This document shows, one piece after another, positions 3,710-6,176 of a DNA stretch of 6,176 bases. Where the stretch lies: contig RZZF01000116.1 in assembly GCA_009929975.1 (NCBI GenBank), forward strand, positions 1 to 6,176. Direction: 5' to 3'. The position numbers were made by a program, and so were the translations under genes. The first letter of the stretch is position 1. The number at the start of each line of letters is the position of its first letter. The notes beneath the pieces are model-generated. The model was given only the letters and a program-made list of their open reading frames with translations, ran no database searches and was not told the DNA's origin. The stretch is from Clostridia bacterium. GTDB taxonomy: Bacteria; Bacillota; Clostridia; Saccharofermentanales; UBA5734.

Positions 3710-6176
3710 ATGCGAAGTCCATCTCACCATCAGAAAACGAGCATGATTCGTGCGCTGTTATTGACAGTGGTGTTGCTGAACGCTGTTTTATGCGGTATGG
3801 CAGGCGGCCGTGACGTTCTGGCAGATGAACTCATCCTGACTGAGGCGGAGCGGGCGTTTATTGAGCAGCATCCTGTGATTGAGCTCGGCGTTGATCCCAA
3901 GTTCATCCCCTTTGAGTTTTTCGATGAAAATGGTGATTACCGCGGCATTACGGCAGATTATCTTGACTTGATCAGCGAGAAAACCGGACTGCGGTTTTCG
4001 ATCGCTGCCGGCCTGACCTGGCCGCAAGCCTATGAAAAGGCGCTGTCCGGTGAACTGGACGCTTTGCCGGCTGTTTCCATGACCGATGAACGAGCTGCAT
4101 TTTTTCTTTTCTCCGAACCCTATTTCAATTTTAAGCGGGTTATCGTCACCCGTGACTCTGAAACGGATGTCACGGATCTGGCCGATCTGGCCGGCCAGAC
4201 GGTCGCTGTTCAGCGAAACAGCTCACACCACAGCTATCTGATGGCTCACCCCGGAATCAATCTGAGTCTGTATGATTCAGTTGAAGCGGCATTGACAGCG
4301 GTCGCGAACGGATCAGAGAAGGCCTTTATCGGTAATTTGGCGACAACCGATTATCTGGTACGCTCCAACGCCCTGCCTCATTTGCGATTTATCGCGTTTG
4401 AAGGAGAAAAAGAGCAGGCCCTGTATATCGCGGTCCGCAGCGACTGGCCCGAACTGGTCAGCATCCTCAACAAAACGCTGGCCAGCCTGACAAATGATGA
4501 AATTCTCGCGATCCAGAAGCGATGGATTGATTACGAAACGGATATCAACTACCGTCCGATTTTGCGTATCGTGCTGATTGCCGGCACCGTACTGGCGATC
4601 ATCATGGCGGTTTCATTCTACTGGATCATCCGGCTGAGGCGGGAAATCGCGAAGCGCAGGCAGATTCAGCTTGATCTGGAAAAAGCGAAACAGGAAGCGG
4701 ATGAAGCCAATGACTTCAAATCGAGCTTCATGGCAAGGATGTCGCATGAGATCCGCACCCCGCTGAACGCGATCACCGGGATGGCTTATCTGCTCAGGAA
4801 AACCGGCATCTCACTGACCCAGACCATGTATGTGGAGCGGATGTCTCAGGCCGCCAGCAATATGCTGAGCATCATCAACGATATTCTTGACTATTCGAAA
4901 ATTGAGGCCGGAAAAACTGAACTGGAGATCACGTCATTCAGCATGGATCAGGTCATTCAGAATGTCGTTAATATTGTTTCTTATAAAATCGAATCCCAGG
5001 GGATCGGTTTCGTCCTGACGAAGGATCCGCGAATTCCGAACTGGTTTTTCGGTGATTCAAAACGTATTGAGCAGATTCTTCTCAATTTGCTTAATAATGC
5101 GGCGAAATTTACCAGTCAGGGTGAAGTGTCGCTGGATATCCGCCTGATCACCAGAGAGAAGGAAACGTATCATCTGTCGTTTACCATACACGATACCGGA
5201 ATCGGGATGTCCTCAGAACAGGTGGATAAGCTGTTCACACCGTTTACACAGGCTGACAGCAGTATTACCCGGCGATTCGGCGGGTCCGGACTGGGCCTTT
5301 CGATCGTGAAAAACCTGCTTGGTCTGATGGGGGGGAAGATACAGGTCTTCAGCACACCCGGAGAAGGATCCACCTTTATCATCCAGCTGACCTTGCCGAT
5401 TGATCAAGTCAAAGAAAACGAATACATTAAAACATTTTCCGCCAACCATTTCAAAGATATCCGGACTCTGGTCCTGGAAAAAAGCGGCTCAAGCATGACC
5501 TTGATCGAGAGCTATCTCAGCGCGTTCGGCATGGCCTGTGAATTGACCAGTTCTGAAGCCAGCGCGGTTAAAATGCTGGAAGCGGCCGACGGAAAATTCA
5601 CAAATCGTTTCGATTTACTGATCATCGACTACAACACGCCGGCTGATGGTGGATTCAATTTTATCTCAGCGCTTCACCGCAACGCGCGGATCGGGAAAAT
5701 GCCGAAGACCATCATGCTGCTGCCGATGATGCGCACAGATCTGTTTGACCGGTTGGAGACTTATGGCGTGGACATGGGACTTGGCAAACCGATTATCCCG
5801 TCCATCCTGCTCAATGGAATTCTTGACCTCTTCAAACTGCGGGCGGTCGGTGCGTCTCACGCTACATCGGCCGTGCCGGTACCAGCAGCAAGCGGTGACA
5901 GAATCGACCGTGTTCTGCTGGCGGAAGATAACCAGACCAACCAGCTGATCGCCCGATCCCTGCTTGACCAGGCGGGAATCGAAACCATCATCGCGAATAA
6001 CGGTCAAGAAGCGATTGATTTATTCCGCCTGCATCAGCAGGCCCTCAGTCTGGTGCTGATGGATCTGCACATGCCGGTCATGGACGGCTACGAATCGGCA
6101 CGTCAGATTCGACAGATGTCATCGGATATACCGATTGTCGCCATGACGGCTGATGTCATTCTCGGTGTACGCGAAC
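3710..6176 (+). CDS. Hybrid sensor histidine kinase with extracytoplasmic solute-binding domain (EvgS/BvgS-like), 3' partial
   Basis: An open frame of 822 codons runs off the window without a stop. Order of domains: signal peptide (hydrophobic 13-30, likely cleavage after VLA at 36-38); periplasmic-type SBP_bac_3-like domain about 55-275 (ELGVDPKFIPFEF, MTDERAAFFLFSEPYF with Arg128, ending AIQKRWI); membrane helix about 284-307; charged helical linker 308-335, without HAMP or PAS; HisKA with phospho-acceptor His346 in SHEIRTPLNA; HATPase with N-box NLLNNAAKF (459-467), G1 DTGIGM (495-500) and G2 GGSGLGLS (524-531). A first receiver (about 585-712) is degenerate: Asp640 and Lys693 remain, but one acidic-pocket residue and the Thr/Ser are not where expected. 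The second receiver (from 734) is canonical as far as it goes: Glu739-Asp740, Asp785 in MDLHMPVMDG, Thr813. The missing end should hold its Lys and perhaps an Hpt domain. It would sense a small extracellular ligand and feed a phosphorelay; ligand and partner regulator are unknown. Confidence 0.93.
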   Translation, partial: MRSPSHHQKTSMIRALLLTVVLLNAVLCGMAGGRDVLADELILTEAERAFIEQHPVIELGVDPKFIPFEFFDENGDYRGITADYLDLISEKTGLRFSIAAGLTWPQAYEKALSGELDALPAVSMTDERAAFFLFSEPYFNFKRVIVTRDSETDVTDLADLAGQTVAVQRNSSHHSYLMAHPGINLSLYDSVEAALTAVANGSEKAFIGNLATTDYLVRSNALPHLRFIAFEGEKEQALYIAVRSDWPELVSILNKTLASLTNDEILAIQKRWIDYETDINYRPILRIVLIAGTVLAIIMAVSFYWIIRLRREIAKRRQIQLDLEKAKQEADEANDFKSSFMARMSHEIRTPLNAITGMAYLLRKTGISLTQTMYVERMSQAASNMLSIINDILDYSKIEAGKTELEITSFSMDQVIQNVVNIVSYKIESQGIGFVLTKDPRIPNWFFGDSKRIEQILLNLLNNAAKFTSQGEVSLDIRLITREKETYHLSFTIHDTGIGMSSEQVDKLFTPFTQADSSITRRFGGSGLGLSIVKNLLGLMGGKIQVFSTPGEGSTFIIQLTLPIDQVKENEYIKTFSANHFKDIRTLVLEKSGSSMTLIESYLSAFGMACELTSSEASAVKMLEAADGKFTNRFDLLIIDYNTPADGGFNFISALHRNARIGKMPKTIMLLPMMRTDLFDRLETYGVDMGLGKPIIPSILLNGILDLFKLRAVGASHATSAVPVPAASGDRIDRVLLAEDNQTNQLIARSLLDQAGIETIIANNGQEAIDLFRLHQQALSLVLMDLHMPVMDGYESARQIRQMSSDIPIVAMTADVILGVRE

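Noticed and set aside
3785..3799. Lipoprotein signal at Cys28 of the sensor kinase
   Set aside because: The residues before the Cys (Ala-Val-Leu) do not fit a lipobox; cleavage after VLA at 36-38 by ordinary signal peptidase fits better.
5170..6007. Open frames on both strands inside the hybrid kinase region
   Set aside because: All lie in other frames across the HATPase and receiver domains, whose motifs are intact in the long plus-strand frame.

Overview
The window reads as ordinary chromosome from a bacterium, most probably a member of the Bacillota (Firmicutes). The main clue is a sigI-rsgI pair (sigma factor I and its membrane anti-sigma factor), a system known from Bacillus and Clostridia. 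Shine-Dalgarno sites of the GGAGG type and A/T-rich sigma-A promoters agree with this. Base composition looks intermediate, around 50 % GC, and I cannot name the genus. I see no tRNA, rRNA, CRISPR array, insertion sequence or phage gene.

Layout. On the minus strand, 46-1649 holds sigI followed by rsgI, overlapping by four bases (ATGA) and so translationally coupled. In front of sigI lies a sequence resembling a SigI-type promoter (ACCCC plus an A-rich stretch, then CGTA), which suggests autoregulation. The 223-base gap 1650-1872 also carries a very good sigma-A promoter (TTGACG, 17 bases, TATAAT) firing the other way into a complete CNNM/CorC-type ('hemolysin family') membrane protein with a CBS pair, 1873-3174. 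Converging on that gene from the minus strand is a small three-helix GlsB/YeaQ/YmgE-family membrane protein, 3273-3521, with its own intrinsic terminator at 3222-3251.

From 3710 to the right edge runs one uninterrupted plus-strand reading frame of 822 codons with no stop inside the window. It is a large hybrid sensor histidine kinase: signal peptide, extracytoplasmic solute-binding (SBP_bac_3-like) sensor, one membrane helix, HisKA, HATPase, a degenerate receiver, and a second, canonical receiver cut by the window end. It has an extended -10 promoter at 3655-3663.

How they relate. All five proteins are membrane-bound or control envelope-related responses: a transmembrane anti-sigma/sigma switch, an ion-transport-type protein, a stress-type small membrane protein and a transmembrane phosphorelay kinase. 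Apart from sigI-rsgI they appear to be separate transcription units, so a shared function is not shown. The most interesting points are the RsgI ectodomain ending in a Q/N/E/G-rich tail instead of a carbohydrate-binding module, the probable SigI autoregulatory promoter, and the kinase's first receiver, which keeps its phospho-acceptor Asp but has lost other active-site residues. I found no convincing new system.
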